The translations under genes and the position numbers were made by a program. A DNA stretch of 64,000 bases from Aurantimicrobium minutum (GTDB lineage Bacteria > Actinomycetota > Actinomycetes > Actinomycetales > Microbacteriaceae), in assembly GCF_029894165.1 (NCBI RefSeq), contig NZ_JARXXU010000001.1, positions 1,364,001-1,428,000 of the forward strand, in the 5' to 3' direction. Positions 1 through 10,776 of this stretch are shown one piece after another. The notes below the pieces were generated by a model, which did no database searches, was not told where the DNA came from, and was given only the letters and a program-made list of their open reading frames with translations. Numbering within the stretch: the first letter of the stretch is position 1; each line of letters starts with the position of its first letter.

Positions 1-354
1 GCTGTGTCCTTGCTGGCCGCTGGTGCAAACGCACAGCGTCCACTCTGGGCCTCCACTGGTGTGAAGGATCCCGTACTCCCCGACACCTTGTATGTCACCG
101 AGCTGGTTGCTGCAGGAATCGTCAACACCATGCCCGAAAAGACTCTGGACGCCACTTACGACCACGGCGTGGTCACCGGCGACACCATCACCACCAACTA
201 CGCAGATGCGAAGGCCGTTTTCGCGGCATTGGCTGCCGTGGGCATTGACTTCGAGGACGTGACCAACCTCCTCGAATCTGAGGGTGTTTCGAAGTTCATC
301 ATTTCGTGGGGCGAACTCCTCGAGACCGTCAACACCGCACTGGCTGGAGCATAA
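1..354 (+). CDS. tal: Transaldolase, C-terminal part (5'-truncated by window edge)
   Basis: This is the last 117 or so codons of a transaldolase, which moves a dihydroxyacetone unit between sedoheptulose 7-phosphate and glyceraldehyde 3-phosphate in the cytoplasmic non-oxidative pentose-phosphate pathway. The segment with [14 protein letters not shown] followed by [12 protein letters not shown] is the conserved C-terminal part of bacterial Tal, including the phosphate-binding region. The frame is open from base 1, so the GTG at 4 is not a real start and the Schiff-base lysine lies outside the window. The TAA stop is immediately followed by the ATG of pgi, which implies one transcript. Its place ahead of pgi, zwf, opcA and pgl is the usual actinobacterial order. 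Confidence 0.93.
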   Translation, partial: AVSLLAAGANAQRPLWASTGVKDPVLPDTLYVTELVAAGIVNTMPEKTLDATYDHGVVTGDTITTNYADAKAVFAALAAVGIDFEDVTNLLESEGVSKFIISWGELLETVNTALAGA

Positions 355-1962
355 ATGTCTTTCCGTATCAAAGTTTCTGGAGCAGCAGAAGCAGCCGTCA
401 ACACGCACGTTCCTCAGTTGGTGGAGGACCTCGTTGCCTCCAGCATCACGGCACAAGACCCTGCCCTGTGGGGACCAGCTGCGGAAGCAGAGTCAGCGAT
501 TCGCTTGGGATGGACTGAGTCCGTCGCCCTCTCACGCCCCCTCGTTGCTGAAATTGACGCACTGCGCGATGAACTTCGAGCACAGGGCGTGAACCACATC
601 GTCCTCGGCGGCATGGGTGGTTCTTCTTTGGCCCCAGAGGTCATCACGGCAACGATGCAGGCTGATTTGACCGTGTTGGACTCGACCGAGCCCGGCCAGA
701 TCAAAGCAGCCATTACTGACCGCTTGGAAACTACCGCAGTCGTCATCTCCAGCAAGTCGGGTGGCACTGTCGAAACTGACAGCCAGAAGCGCATCTATGA
801 AGCTGCTTTTGCCGCGGTCGGCATTGACCCCCTCGAGCGCATCATCATTGTGACTGACCCCGGGTCTCCCCTGGATAAGTCCGCCCGTGAGGCCGGATAC
901 CGCGTCTTTAATGCTGACCCCAACGTGGGTGGCCGCTTCTCGGCTTTGACCGCATTTGGACTTGTCCCCTCCGGACTTGCTGGCGTGGATCTCACCGAAC
1001 TGCTCAACGAGGCAGAGGCCATCTCTCTTGATCTTGCCGTTGACCAAGCTGAAAACCCAGGCCTGATTCTCGGTGCCGCCATTGCGGGAACTTCACCTCT
1101 CAAGAACAAGCTCGGTTTCGTCTCAGATGGAACCCACCTGGTTGGCTTCGCCGACTGGGCAGAGCAGCTCATCGCTGAGTCCACCGGTAAGGAAGGCACG
1201 GGAATTCTTCCCGTCGTTCTTGACGTAGTCTCCCCCGAGCTTTCCGCCGGGTATGAAGATCTCCAGATCATTCGCCTCGTCGACGATGCGCACGAATTCC
1301 ACCTCCTCAAGCATGATCGTCACGAGGGTGAAATCCTTGTCTCAGGCACCTTGGGCGCCATGTTCTTGGTCTTTGAATACGCCACCGCTGTGGCAGGACG
1401 AATCCTGGGCATCAACCCCTTTGACCAGCCTGACGTGGAGTCGGCCAAGATTGCTGCGCGGGCATTGCTCGACAACCGTCCAGCACCCACCGAGCCCCTC
1501 TTCACCAACCACGGCATTGAGGTTCGTGCCCACGGTGATCTGGGAGATGCTTCGACGGTGCGTGAGGCCATCACTGCTGTTCTTGAGCAGCTCCCTGCCG
1601 ACGGATATGTCTCTATTCAGGCATATGTCGACCGGGCAAACTTCCCTGAAGTTGCTGGTGTTCGCGACCTCGTCGCCGCCCGTGCCGGTCGCCCCGTGAC
1701 CTTCGGGTGGGGACCTCGCTTCTTGCACTCCACCGGACAGTTCCATAAGGGCGGTCCAGCTGTGGGTGTCTTCATTCAGATTCTGCAGGCACCCGAGGGT
1801 GACGTTGTTATCCCTGAGCGTCCCTTCACCTTCGGTCAGCTCATTGCAGCGCAGGCTGCCGGAGATGCCAACGTCCTTGCAGAGCACGGTCGTCCCGTTC
1901 TCACCCTGACAATGACGAATCCGAACAAAGAACTCGAAGCCCTCTTCGCGGCGTTCAACTAG
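355..1962 (+). CDS. pgi: Glucose-6-phosphate isomerase
   Basis: Interconverts glucose 6-phosphate and fructose 6-phosphate, linking glycolysis with the pentose-phosphate operon it sits in. The 535-residue product carries two sugar-isomerase (SIS) folds. A glycine-rich LGGMGGSSLAPE loop is near residues 83-95, the phosphate-binding SKSGGT is near 132-137, and a HSTGQFHKGGP segment near 458-468 holds the likely active-site lysine. The ATG directly abuts the tal stop, so translation is probably coupled. This is the compact Pgi type common next to tal in Actinobacteria rather than the E. coli type. The family assignment is firm; the catalytic residues are inferred from motif position. Confidence 0.93.
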   Translation: MSFRIKVSGAAEAAVNTHVPQLVEDLVASSITAQDPALWGPAAEAESAIRLGWTESVALSRPLVAEIDALRDELRAQGVNHIVLGGMGGSSLAPEVITATMQADLTVLDSTEPGQIKAAITDRLETTAVVISSKSGGTVETDSQKRIYEAAFAAVGIDPLERIIIVTDPGSPLDKSAREAGYRVFNADPNVGGRFSALTAFGLVPSGLAGVDLTELLNEAEAISLDLAVDQAENPGLILGAAIAGTSPLKNKLGFVSDGTHLVGFADWAEQLIAESTGKEGTGILPVVLDVVSPELSAGYEDLQIIRLVDDAHEFHLLKHDRHEGEILVSGTLGAMFLVFEYATAVAGRILGINPFDQPDVESAKIAARALLDNRPAPTEPLFTNHGIEVRAHGDLGDASTVREAITAVLEQLPADGYVSIQAYVDRANFPEVAGVRDLVAARAGRPVTFGWGPRFLHSTGQFHKGGPAVGVFIQILQAPEGDVVIPERPFTFGQLIAAQAAGDANVLAEHGRPVLTLTMTNPNKELEALFAAFN

Positions 1963-1974
1963 TAAGGAACATGC

Positions 1975-3516
1975 ATGTCTCCTGCTGACATCACTGCTGG
2001 GCACAACCCTCTTCGGGTTGCCGAGGATCGTCGCCTGAACCGCATCGCAGGCCCCTGTGGCCTGGTGCTGTTTGGCGTCACCGGTGACTTAGCGCGCAAG
2101 AAGCTCATGCCGGCGGTGTATGACCTGGCCAACCGTGGACTCCTGCCTCCAGGCTTTGCCCTGGTGGGTTTTGCCCGCCGTGATTGGGAAACTGAAGATT
2201 TTGCACAAATTGTGCACGATTCGGTCAAGCAATACGCCCGCACCGAGTTCCGTGAAGATGTTTGGGAGCAGCTGGCCAAGGGTATTCGCTTTGTTCAAGG
2301 TGAATTCCATGACGACAAGGCCTTTGATCGCCTGAAGAAAACCATTGCGGAACTCGACGACAAGCGCGGAACCATGGGCAACCACGCGTTCTATCTCTCT
2401 GTCCCACCCCGTTCGTTCCCTGAAGTGGTTGCGCAGCTCAAGCGCGCAGGTCTCGCTGATGAGGTCGAGGGTCAATGGCGTCGGGTTGTGATTGAGAAGC
2501 CTTTCGGAAGTGATCTCAAAACCGCTCGTGAGCTCAACGATGTTGTGGAATCAGTATTCCCCGCCGACTCGATCTTCCGCATCGACCACTACCTCGGTAA
2601 AGAAACGGTGCAGAACATCCTGGCTCTGCGTTTTGCAAACCAGCTATTTGAACCGCTGTGGAACGCCGAGCACGTCGACCACGTCCAGATCACCATGGCT
2701 GAAGACATCGGTGTGGGTGGTCGTGCTGGCTACTACGACGGCATTGGCGCTGCCCGTGACGTGATTCAAAACCACCTGCTTCAACTCCTCGCCCTCACCG
2801 CGATGGAAGAACCCATCTCCTTCGATGCTGATGATCTGCGAGCAGAGAAGGAAAAGGTCCTAGCCGCCGTCCGCCTGCCAGAGAATCTGGCAGAGGCGAC
2901 CGCCCGCGGTCAATACGCCAGTGGCTGGCAAGGTGGCGAAGAGGTTGTGGGCTTCCTTGATGAAGAAGGCATGAACCCTCTGTCGGTGACAGAGACTTAC
3001 GCTGCGATGCGTCTCGACATTGGAACCCGCCGCTGGGCCGGTGTTCCGTTCTATCTGCGCGCAGGTAAGCGCCTGGGCCGTCGTGTGACGGAAATTGCCG
3101 TGGTGTTCAAGCGAGCACCCCAATATCTCTTTGCTGACCACCAAACGTCCGCACTGGGTCAAAATGCTCTCGTGATTCGCGTGCAACCGGATGAAGGTGT
3201 CACGATTCGTTTCGGCTCCAAGGTACCCGGTGCTGGCATGCAGGTTCGCGATGTCACTATGGACTTTGGTTACGGCCACGCTTTCACCGAAGCAAGTCCC
3301 GAAGCTTATGAGCGTCTCATTCTGGACGTCCTCCTCGGTGACCCGCCCCTGTTCCCCCGTCACGAAGAGGTGGAACTCAGCTGGAAGATTCTTGACCCCA
3401 TAGAAGAGTTCTGGGAAACCCAAGGGCAACCAGAACAGTATGCGCCCGGAACCTGGGGCCCCGCTTCTGCCGATGCTTTGATGGCCCGTGACGGCCGAGT
3501 GTGGAGACGTCCATGA
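1975..3516 (+). CDS. zwf: Glucose-6-phosphate 1-dehydrogenase
   Basis: Oxidises glucose 6-phosphate to 6-phosphogluconolactone with NADP+, the entry step of the oxidative pentose-phosphate pathway and a main source of cytoplasmic NADPH. The 513-residue protein has the nucleotide-binding GVTGDLARKK at 34-43 and the family signature RIDHYLGKE near 202-210, whose histidine and lysine contact substrate. The ATG follows an AAGGAA ribosome-binding site 12 bases after pgi. Its TGA overlaps the ATG of opcA, so the two are translationally coupled, as expected because OpcA is needed for Zwf activity in related actinobacteria. Confidence 0.96.
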   Translation: MSPADITAGHNPLRVAEDRRLNRIAGPCGLVLFGVTGDLARKKLMPAVYDLANRGLLPPGFALVGFARRDWETEDFAQIVHDSVKQYARTEFREDVWEQLAKGIRFVQGEFHDDKAFDRLKKTIAELDDKRGTMGNHAFYLSVPPRSFPEVVAQLKRAGLADEVEGQWRRVVIEKPFGSDLKTARELNDVVESVFPADSIFRIDHYLGKETVQNILALRFANQLFEPLWNAEHVDHVQITMAEDIGVGGRAGYYDGIGAARDVIQNHLLQLLALTAMEEPISFDADDLRAEKEKVLAAVRLPENLAEATARGQYASGWQGGEEVVGFLDEEGMNPLSVTETYAAMRLDIGTRRWAGVPFYLRAGKRLGRRVTEIAVVFKRAPQYLFADHQTSALGQNALVIRVQPDEGVTIRFGSKVPGAGMQVRDVTMDFGYGHAFTEASPEAYERLILDVLLGDPPLFPRHEEVELSWKILDPIEEFWETQGQPEQYAPGTWGPASADALMARDGRVWRRP

Positions 3517-4451
3517 TCCTCGAACTTCCCGACACCACCACGGCCAAGGTTGCCAAAGAACTGGTCAACCTCCGTGAAGAAGGTGGCGCCGTAGCGCTGG
3601 GCCGCGTGCTCACGCTCCTCATCTCCACCACGCTGGGCCACGAGGAGGAAGCGATTGCTGCGGCGAACGAGGCTTCCCGGGAACACCCCATGCGGGTGAT
3701 TGTGCTCTCTGTTATTGAGCCTGAGCATTCCATCTCGAACCGTTTGGACGCGGAAGTCCGCGTCGGCGGTGACGCTGGAGCTAGTGAAGTCATTGTCCTG
3801 CGCGCCTATGGCCAAGTTGGTTCTGACGAGCAAGGCCTTGTGACAGGCCTGCTCTTGCCTGATACTCCTGTGGTGGCCTGGTGGCCGGGCATCGCGCCTG
3901 AGAAGGTCTCTGAATCTCCTCTGGGCAAGATCGCGCAGTGCCGCATCACCGATGCCTCCACCCACGAGAACCCTCTTGCAGCTCTCGCGTCCCTCTCCTC
4001 CACCTATGCTCCCGGTGACGCCGATTTTGCCTGGACACGGTTGACGCTGTGGCGGACGCAACTGGCTGCGGTGTTGGATCAGCCCCCCTTTGAGCCCATC
4101 ACCGAAGCACATGTGACCTCAACACCTGACTTTCCTGCAGCCCAGATGCTTGCCGCGTGGCTTCAGCTCCAGCTGCAAGTTCCCGTGACCTGTGACCTCA
4201 CCAAAACCGGGTTGAGTTGGAAGGGCGTTCACGGCGTTCGCTTGGTTCGTGCTTCTGGTGAGATTGAGCTGACCCGTATTGAGCAGTCCATCGCCCGCCT
4301 CAAACAGCCCAACCAGCCCACCCACGATATTTCGATGCCCCTGCGCAGCTTGCGCGATTGCCTCTCGGAAGAACTCAGACGACTTGACCCTGATGAGGTC
4401 TATGGTCGCGTGGTGACTGAGGGTCTGCCCCAAATCTCTGTGAGTGCCTAA
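3513..4451 (+). CDS. opcA: Glucose-6-phosphate dehydrogenase assembly protein OpcA
   Basis: OpcA is an actinobacterial and cyanobacterial protein needed for assembly or activation of the Zwf oligomer; it has no known catalytic activity. The 312-residue product matches OpcA by length, by position directly after zwf, and by conserved stretches such as LPDTPVVAWWPG. The frame is open further upstream to a GTG at 3501, but the ATG at 3513 overlaps the zwf stop in an ATGA arrangement and is preferred. The stop overlaps the pgl start by one base (TAATG). The four genes from pgi to pgl thus form one tightly coupled operon. Confidence 0.9.
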   Translation: MILELPDTTTAKVAKELVNLREEGGAVALGRVLTLLISTTLGHEEEAIAAANEASREHPMRVIVLSVIEPEHSISNRLDAEVRVGGDAGASEVIVLRAYGQVGSDEQGLVTGLLLPDTPVVAWWPGIAPEKVSESPLGKIAQCRITDASTHENPLAALASLSSTYAPGDADFAWTRLTLWRTQLAAVLDQPPFEPITEAHVTSTPDFPAAQMLAAWLQLQLQVPVTCDLTKTGLSWKGVHGVRLVRASGEIELTRIEQSIARLKQPNQPTHDISMPLRSLRDCLSEELRRLDPDEVYGRVVTEGLPQISVSA

Positions 4452-5191
4452 TGTCTGAAGAAACGACGCTTGAGGCATATGCCGATAAGCAAGAACTCAT
4501 TGACAACATCGACGAGATTTTTGAATCCACGGTGAAAGACCTCCTCGTGGAACAAGATGCTGTTCACGTCGTCCTCACCGGTGGCACCGTCGGTATCGCG
4601 TTGTTAGAGAACATTGACCCGGGACACGTTCTCGACTGGTCACGCATTCACCTGTGGTGGGGAGATGAGCGTTTCGTTCCTGCCGGTCACGCAGATCGCA
4701 ATGAGGGTCAGGCAACCGCCGCCCTCATCCACCGCCTACCCATCCCCGCAGAAAATGTCCACCGCATGCCCGCCTCCGATGCTGGTTTGAGCTTGGACGA
4801 GGCCGTGGATGCGTATGACGACGAGCTGGCCAAGTATTGGCCGGAGCTTCCCGAATTCGACATCACATTCCTTGGCGTGGGACCCGATGCCCACATTGCC
4901 AGTCTGTTTCCTGGGCTGGAGGGTATTGAGGTGGATGATCGTGCCGTCATTGCTGTGCGGAACTCCCCCAAACCACCTGCAGAACGCATCAGCTTGACCC
5001 TGCCCGCACTCAACAACTCTAAGAACGTCTGGGTGGTTGCTGCGGGCGCAGACAAGGCAGATGCGATCTATGCCGCATTCACCTCCGAAAACCCTTCAGA
5101 AGCGCCTGTGAGCGCCGTGGAGGGCACAGAAGAGACCGTGTTCTTCACTGATGAGGCAGCCGCCGAGCGCCTGATCGAGGAAGAAGAATAA
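4451..5191 (+). CDS. pgl: 6-phosphogluconolactonase
   Basis: Hydrolyses 6-phosphogluconolactone to 6-phosphogluconate, the second step of the oxidative pentose-phosphate branch. The 246-residue protein belongs to the glucosamine-6-phosphate-isomerase-like Pgl family (not the YbhE propeller type). It shows LTGGTVG near residue 39, the WWGDERFVP signature near 74-82 and LGVGPDAHIASLFPG near 141-155. The start overlaps the opcA stop. It is the last gene of the operon and is followed 15 bases later by a strong intrinsic terminator. The 6-phosphogluconate dehydrogenase gene is not in the window. Confidence 0.93.
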   Translation: MSEETTLEAYADKQELIDNIDEIFESTVKDLLVEQDAVHVVLTGGTVGIALLENIDPGHVLDWSRIHLWWGDERFVPAGHADRNEGQATAALIHRLPIPAENVHRMPASDAGLSLDEAVDAYDDELAKYWPELPEFDITFLGVGPDAHIASLFPGLEGIEVDDRAVIAVRNSPKPPAERISLTLPALNNSKNVWVVAAGADKADAIYAAFTSENPSEAPVSAVEGTEETVFFTDEAAAERLIEEEE

Positions 5192-5206
5192 CCACAGACT
5201 CCACAA

Positions 5207-5240
5207 GAAAACCCCCGCTGATTCAGCGGGGGTTTTCTTT
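5207..5240. terminator. Bidirectional intrinsic terminator between pgl and rbpA
   Basis: A perfect 14-bp inverted repeat (5207-5220 and 5224-5237) with a 3-base loop lies between two convergent genes. The stem has a GC core (ACCCCCGCTG) and A/T-rich flanks, so it ends in a T-rich tract on either strand. It can end the pentose-phosphate operon on the plus strand and the rbpA-side operon on the minus strand. Confidence 0.9.
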
Positions 5241-5248
5241 TTCACAAT

Positions 5249-5617
5249 TTACTTGGTGGGCTTGACCGTGCCACGACGAACGCGGAGTTGGTGAAGTGCA
5301 TCCTCGAGGATTTGCTCAGCTTCTTCAGGGGTGCGACGTTCCTTCACATAGGCCAAGTGAGTCTTGTAGGGCTCGAGCTTGGCCAGCTCCGGCGGGTTTT
5401 CCTTGTCGCGACCTGCGGGAAGACCAGACTGAGGGCAGTCGATGATCTCTGGAATTTCTTCCTCAGGAAGGTTTGCCGCGAAGTGGCGAACGGTTTCGTT
5501 GCCGAGTGCATCCCAGTAAGAGATAGCAATACGCTCTGCGTGGATACCGTGATCTTGTTCGCCCATGGGGCCTGCGCCTACGCGCGAGCCTCGGATTGCA
5601 CTGCCTCCAGATGCCAT
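5249..5617 (-). CDS. rbpA: RNA polymerase-binding protein RbpA
   Basis: RbpA is an actinobacterial transcription factor that binds RNA polymerase and the principal sigma factor and stabilises the open promoter complex. The 122-residue product has the basic N-terminal tail (GGSAIRGSRVG), a core with RIAISYWDALGNETVRHFA, and a C-terminal sigma-interacting helix region (RRTPEEAEQILEDALHQLR). In the core, the equivalents of the zinc-binding cysteines of Streptomyces RbpA are mostly absent; only one Cys (IDCPQSG) is seen, as in many RbpA proteins that do not bind zinc. It is two bases downstream of secG, after a GGGAGC ribosome-binding site. Confidence 0.95.
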   Translation of the reverse strand: MASGGSAIRGSRVGAGPMGEQDHGIHAERIAISYWDALGNETVRHFAANLPEEEIPEIIDCPQSGLPAGRDKENPPELAKLEPYKTHLAYVKERRTPEEAEQILEDALHQLRVRRGTVKPTK

Positions 5618-5619
5618 GT

Positions 5620-5868
5620 TTAAGCTCCCTGGAACTTCGTAATGAGACCCAGACCCACGATGGACGCGATCCAGATCAAAGCCAAAATAATGGTGATGCG
5701 GTTGAGGTTGCGCTCAGCAACACCGGAAGAACCCAGTGTTGAGCTCATGCCGCCACCGAACATATCGGAGACGCCACCGCCACGACCCTTGTGAAGGAGG
5801 ATCAGCAGGGTGAGAAGCAGGCTCGTCAGGCCGAGCAGCACCTGCAGAACAATCTCAAGAATTACCAT
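5620..5868 (-). CDS. secG: Preprotein translocase subunit SecG
   Basis: SecG is the small accessory subunit of the SecYEG protein-export channel in the cytoplasmic membrane. The 82-residue protein has two hydrophobic segments (about 4-24 and 57-77) separated by a glycine- and serine-rich loop with KGRGGGVSDMFGGG, which is the typical SecG layout. It lies between tpiA and rbpA in the conserved gap-pgk-tpiA-secG order. There is no Shine-Dalgarno sequence; a TAGACT hexamer ends 7 bases before the ATG, so this gene may also have its own leaderless transcript. Confidence 0.93.
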   Translation of the reverse strand: MVILEIVLQVLLGLTSLLLTLLILLHKGRGGGVSDMFGGGMSSTLGSSGVAERNLNRITIILALIWIASIVGLGLITKFQGA

Positions 5869-5875
5869 AAGGGAC

Positions 5876-5881
5876 AGTCTA
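5876..5881 (-). promoter_or_regulatory. Candidate -10 element of a leaderless secG promoter
   Basis: TAGACT on the minus strand is followed by 7 bases (no purine-rich ribosome-binding site) and then the secG ATG. This fits the TANNNT-6/7-start pattern of actinobacterial leaderless genes. No clear -35 was seen. Confidence 0.5.
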
Positions 5882-5886
5882 CCGGA

Positions 5887-6672
5887 CTAGATCACGTGCT
5901 TCTGGAACCTGGCGATGCTGGAGAACTCCGCGACGTCGAGGCTTGCACCACCGACGAGCGCACCGTCGATGTTGGGCTGACGCATGAAGCCAGCAATGTT
6001 GTTGGCCTTGACCGAACCGCCGTAGAGAATGCGCGTGCGCTGCGCAGCGGCATCGCCCAGAACTTCACCCAGAGCACCACGAATCGCGGCACACACTGCT
6101 TCTGCCTGCTCTTCGGTAGCGACCTTACCGGTGCCAATAGCCCAGACAGGTTCATAGGCAATCACGATGTCTGCGTCCTGCGAGACACCCTCGAGCGCCT
6201 TCTTCAGCTGAGCAACAGGAACAGCCGAAGGGCCGAATTCTTCGAGCTCTGCCTCGGTTTCACCCACGCACAAAACAGGAACAACGCCGTGCTTGAGGGC
6301 CGCTTTGACCTTATTGCCCACGATCTCATCGTTTTCGCCGTGGTATTGACGACGCTCAGAGTGACCGATGATGACGTAGGAGCAGCCCAGTGCCTTGAGG
6401 AATCCACCCGGAATTTCACCGGTGTACGCACCGGAGTCGTGCATGGATACATCCTGTGCACCATAGGCAAGCTCCAGCTTGTCTGCCTCAATCAGATTCT
6501 GCACAGAGCGGATGTCAGTGAAGGGAGGGAATACTGAAACTTCAACGTCGGTGTACTTGTGGTTGGCGTCCTTGAGCGTCCACGCCAATTTCTGCACGAA
6601 AGCAATTGCCTGGAGGTGATCCAGGTTCATCTTCCAGTTACCCGCGATGAGCGGGGTGCGAGTGTTTACCAT
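5887..6672 (-). CDS. tpiA: Triosephosphate isomerase
   Basis: Interconverts dihydroxyacetone phosphate and glyceraldehyde 3-phosphate in glycolysis. The 261-residue TIM barrel shows all catalytic elements: AGNWKMN with Lys14, IIGHSERR with His104, [12 protein letters not shown] with Glu174, and the C-terminal phosphate grip GGSVKANN and [10 protein letters not shown]. The start codon overlaps the last codons of pgk by 7 bases, so it is translated with pgk as part of the gap-pgk-tpiA group. Confidence 0.97.
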   Translation of the reverse strand: MVNTRTPLIAGNWKMNLDHLQAIAFVQKLAWTLKDANHKYTDVEVSVFPPFTDIRSVQNLIEADKLELAYGAQDVSMHDSGAYTGEIPGGFLKALGCSYVIIGHSERRQYHGENDEIVGNKVKAALKHGVVPVLCVGETEAELEEFGPSAVPVAQLKKALEGVSQDADIVIAYEPVWAIGTGKVATEEQAEAVCAAIRGALGEVLGDAAAQRTRILYGGSVKANNIAGFMRQPNIDGALVGGASLDVAEFSSIARFQKHVI

Positions 6673-7877
6673 CCGAGGACCTCCAGGCCAGGCAGACGCT
6701 TCCCCTCGAGGAATTCGAGGCTTGCTCCACCACCGGTTGAAATGTGACCGAATTGGTCATCTGAAAAACCAAGAATGCGCACCGCAGCAGCGGAATCGCC
6801 ACCACCCACAACGCTGAGGCCGTCGACCTCCGTCAGTGCCTGAGCAATCGCTCGGGTTCCCTCGGCAAATGCGGGGATTTCGAAGACACCAGCAGGGCCA
6901 TTCCAGAACACGGTCTTGGATGCTCTGATCTGCTCTGCAAAAGCCGCGCCGGTCTCAGGACCAATGTCGAGGCCCATGCCTGTTGCACCGAAGGGGGTTT
7001 CTTCGAGAGAATCCGCTGGAGCCACCACGTGCTCGGCATCGGCGCCGAACTTACTGGCCATCACAATGTCAGTCGGCAGAATGATCTTGACGCCACGAGC
7101 TTCGGCATCGGCAATGTATCCGCGCACAGTGTCGAGCTGGTCGACTTCCAGCAGGCTGGCCCCGACTTTATAGCCCTGGGCTGCGAGGAAGGTGAACACC
7201 ATGCCACCGCCAACCAGAATCGTGTCAACGCGGGGCAGGAGGTGAGAAATTACGCCGAGCTTGTCGGAAACCTTTGAGCCACCCAGCACAACCGTGTAAG
7301 GGCGTTCGGGCTTCTCGGTCAGGCGGTCTAGAACATCAAGTTCGGTTTCGATGAGCAGACCTGCTGCGCTGGGAACCAGCTTGGCCAGGTCGTAGACGGA
7401 AGCCTGCTTACGGTGAACGACACCGAAACCGTCGGAGACGAGCACGTCTCCCAATTCTGCGAGCTGAGCGGCGAATGCGCCACGCTCTTCCTCGTTCTTA
7501 CTGGTCTCCCCTGGATTGAAACGCAGGTTCTCCAGCACGGCAATCTGACCATCTGAAAGAGCCGCAACTACAGCCTGAGCAGAGTCACCAACAGTGTCGG
7601 TGGCGAACGCAACAGGCTTGCCCAGCAATTCGCCGAGGCGATGTGCTGCAGGTTCGAGGCTGTACTTTGCTTCAGGTGCGCCGTCAGGACGCCCGAGGTG
7701 GCTCATCACCACAACACGGGCGCCCTGATCCAGCAGAGAATTCAATGTCGGCAACGAGGCGCGAATGCGACCATCGTCGGTAATCACACCATCCTTGAGC
7801 GGAACGTTGAGGTCACAGCGGACCAAAACACGCTTGCCAGCAAGCGAACCGAGCGAAGAGAGAGTGCGAAGTGCCAT
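6666..7877 (-). CDS. pgk: Phosphoglycerate kinase
   Basis: Makes ATP from 1,3-bisphosphoglycerate and ADP in glycolysis. The 403-residue protein has the N-terminal signature [12 protein letters not shown] near residues 16-27, the substrate-binding SHLGRPDG near 59-66, and the C-terminal nucleotide-binding [10 protein letters not shown] and [14 protein letters not shown]. It lies 15 bases after gap and overlaps tpiA. Residues around [11 protein letters not shown] correspond to the DAFGTAHR segment of other Pgk proteins, with some substitution. The assignment is certain. Confidence 0.97.
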   Translation of the reverse strand: MALRTLSSLGSLAGKRVLVRCDLNVPLKDGVITDDGRIRASLPTLNSLLDQGARVVVMSHLGRPDGAPEAKYSLEPAAHRLGELLGKPVAFATDTVGDSAQAVVAALSDGQIAVLENLRFNPGETSKNEEERGAFAAQLAELGDVLVSDGFGVVHRKQASVYDLAKLVPSAAGLLIETELDVLDRLTEKPERPYTVVLGGSKVSDKLGVISHLLPRVDTILVGGGMVFTFLAAQGYKVGASLLEVDQLDTVRGYIADAEARGVKIILPTDIVMASKFGADAEHVVAPADSLEETPFGATGMGLDIGPETGAAFAEQIRASKTVFWNGPAGVFEIPAFAEGTRAIAQALTEVDGLSVVGGGDSAAAVRILGFSDDQFGHISTGGGASLEFLEGKRLPGLEVLGW

Positions 7878-7892
7878 ATTGAGTGTCTTTCT

Positions 7893-9015
<1,123 letters not shown>

Positions 9016-9024
9016 TGTCAACTA

Positions 9025-9651
9025 CTAAGAGAATAGCAGGACGCTGGATGCGCCCTTGCGAGCTGCCTCGAAACGCGCCGAGACATGAGCCCAGTTGATG
9101 ATGTTCCAGAACGCGGTGACATAGTCGCCCTTCACGTTCTTGTAGTCCAGGTAGAAGGCGTGCTCCCACATGTCGAGCATGAGCAGAGGAATGGTTCCTG
9201 CTGCGATGTTGCCCTGCTGGTCGTAGAGCTGCTCAATGATGAGGTTCTTACCCAGCGCGTCCCACGCGAGGAAAGCCCATCCAGAGCCCTGCAGGCCCAT
9301 GGCCACAGCGTTGAACTGTGCCTTGAATGCTTCGAAGGAACCAAAGTATTCGTCGATCGCGGCAGCAAGCTCGCCGGTGGGACGCTCTTCGGTACCAGGA
9401 GTCAGGTTCTTCCAGAAGATCGAGTGGTTGGTGTGACCGCCGAGGTGGAAGGCGAGGTCCTTCTGGAGCTTGTTGATGTTGGCGAAGTCATTCTTGTCGC
9501 GCGCTTCTGCCAGCTTCTCGAGAGCAGTGTTTGCACCGTCAACGTAGGCCTTGTGGTGCTTGCTGTGGTGCAGCTCCATGATGGTTGCACTGATGTAGGG
9601 CTCCAGTGCTGCATAGTCGTAATCGAGCTCGGGCAGTGTGTAGTTAGCCAC
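9025..9651 (-). CDS. sodA: Superoxide dismutase, Mn/Fe family
   Basis: Disproportionates superoxide to oxygen and hydrogen peroxide in the cytoplasm. The 208-residue protein carries the full ligand set: His28, His76 in GGHTNH, and Asp160 and His164 in [11 protein letters not shown]. Gln121 in LQGSGW is the position that usually marks Mn-type enzymes, so Mn use is more likely, but cambialism cannot be excluded. The start has an AAGGAG ribosome-binding site. The gene sits between whiA and gap, transcribed with them, and has its own upstream gap (91 bases) and terminator. Confidence 0.95.
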   Translation of the reverse strand: MANYTLPELDYDYAALEPYISATIMELHHSKHHKAYVDGANTALEKLAEARDKNDFANINKLQKDLAFHLGGHTNHSIFWKNLTPGTEERPTGELAAAIDEYFGSFEAFKAQFNAVAMGLQGSGWAFLAWDALGKNLIIEQLYDQQGNIAAGTIPLLMLDMWEHAFYLDYKNVKGDYVTAFWNIINWAHVSARFEAARKGASSVLLFS

Positions 9652-9742
9652 GGGGTGTTCTCCTTAGTACGTGGTTGGGTAGTACTTGTGATAACCGTCT
9701 CGGCATCAAGTTTATTGCCGAATCCGGAAGTATTTACTGGTG

Positions 9743-10717
9743 TTACGCGTCGATATCTTCTGGTACAGCTGACTCTGTGCCGGGGACACCGAGTTCCTGC
9801 GCTCGCTTGTCGGCCATGGCCAATAAACGACGAATACGGCCGGCAACTGCATCCTTGGTCATCGGTGGGTCAGCATGGTGACCGAGTTCGTCCAAACTGG
9901 CGTCCCGGAAGTTCAAACGCAGTTCTCCCGCGTATTTGAGGTGTTCGGGGATTTCCTCACCGAGGAGTTCCAGCGCACGCTCCACTCGCGCACAGGCAGC
10001 CACTGCGGCCTGTGCCGAGCGTCGGAGGTTCGCGTCGTCGAAGTTAACCAAACGGTTTGCCGTGGCACGCACTTCACGGCGCTGACGAAGTTCTTCCCAG
10101 TTCTTGACTGTCTCGGTTGCACCCATGATGCTGAGCACGGCAGAGATGGCCTCGTCTTCGCGGATGACGACGCGGTGAACACCACGCACTTCACGTGCCT
10201 TGGCCGCAAACTGCAAGCGGTTTGCCGCACCGACGAGAGCCATGGCGGCCTCATTTGTCGGGCACACGATTTCTAGGGCGGCCGAACGGCCTGGATCGGT
10301 CAACGAACCAGCCGCGAGGAAGGCACCGCGCCAGATGGCGGAAAGGTCTTCGAGGTTTCCGGTGGTGAGCTTATTCGGCAGACCACGAATGGGGCGGCGT
10401 CGCGCATCCAACAAACCAGTCTGGCGGGCCAGGGTTTCACCGTCGAGAACACGAACGAGGTAGGTGGGAAGGTTCTTGCCACCAGAGTTGGGTGACAGAC
10501 GACCTTCAGAGCGAACACCGTAAATCTCTGCCAAGTCTTTCCGAACGCGCGTTGCCAGCTCCTGCGAGTCCAGTTCTGCCTCGACAGCAATGCGGCCGGA
10601 GATGGTGTGGAGACCGCCTGCAAAGCGCAAGATGGTCGCGAGCTCCGCCGTGCGGACACTGGTTTTTCCAGCCCCCACAGTGATGAGTTCTTGTTTGACG
10701 TTTTCGGTGAGACCCAT
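9743..10717 (-). CDS. whiA: DNA-binding regulator WhiA
   Basis: WhiA is a conserved Gram-positive protein with a degenerate LAGLIDADG homing-endonuclease fold and a C-terminal helix-turn-helix; in Streptomyces it activates division genes, and in Bacillus it affects Z-ring assembly and chromosome segregation. The 324-residue product has the N-terminal domain starting [14 protein letters not shown] and the C-terminal HTH segment around [26 protein letters not shown]. It follows rapZ by 59 bases after an AGGGGA ribosome-binding site. In many relatives a yvcK-type gene lies between rapZ and whiA; none is present here. Confidence 0.95.
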   Translation of the reverse strand: MGLTENVKQELITVGAGKTSVRTAELATILRFAGGLHTISGRIAVEAELDSQELATRVRKDLAEIYGVRSEGRLSPNSGGKNLPTYLVRVLDGETLARQTGLLDARRRPIRGLPNKLTTGNLEDLSAIWRGAFLAAGSLTDPGRSAALEIVCPTNEAAMALVGAANRLQFAAKAREVRGVHRVVIREDEAISAVLSIMGATETVKNWEELRQRREVRATANRLVNFDDANLRRSAQAAVAACARVERALELLGEEIPEHLKYAGELRLNFRDASLDELGHHADPPMTKDAVAGRIRRLLAMADKRAQELGVPGTESAVPEDIDA

Positions 10718-10776
10718 TTCCCCTAAATCCTCTGTACTTCGTCTGTCGTGCGTAATTAGTCGTGTTCTGTCGGGCG

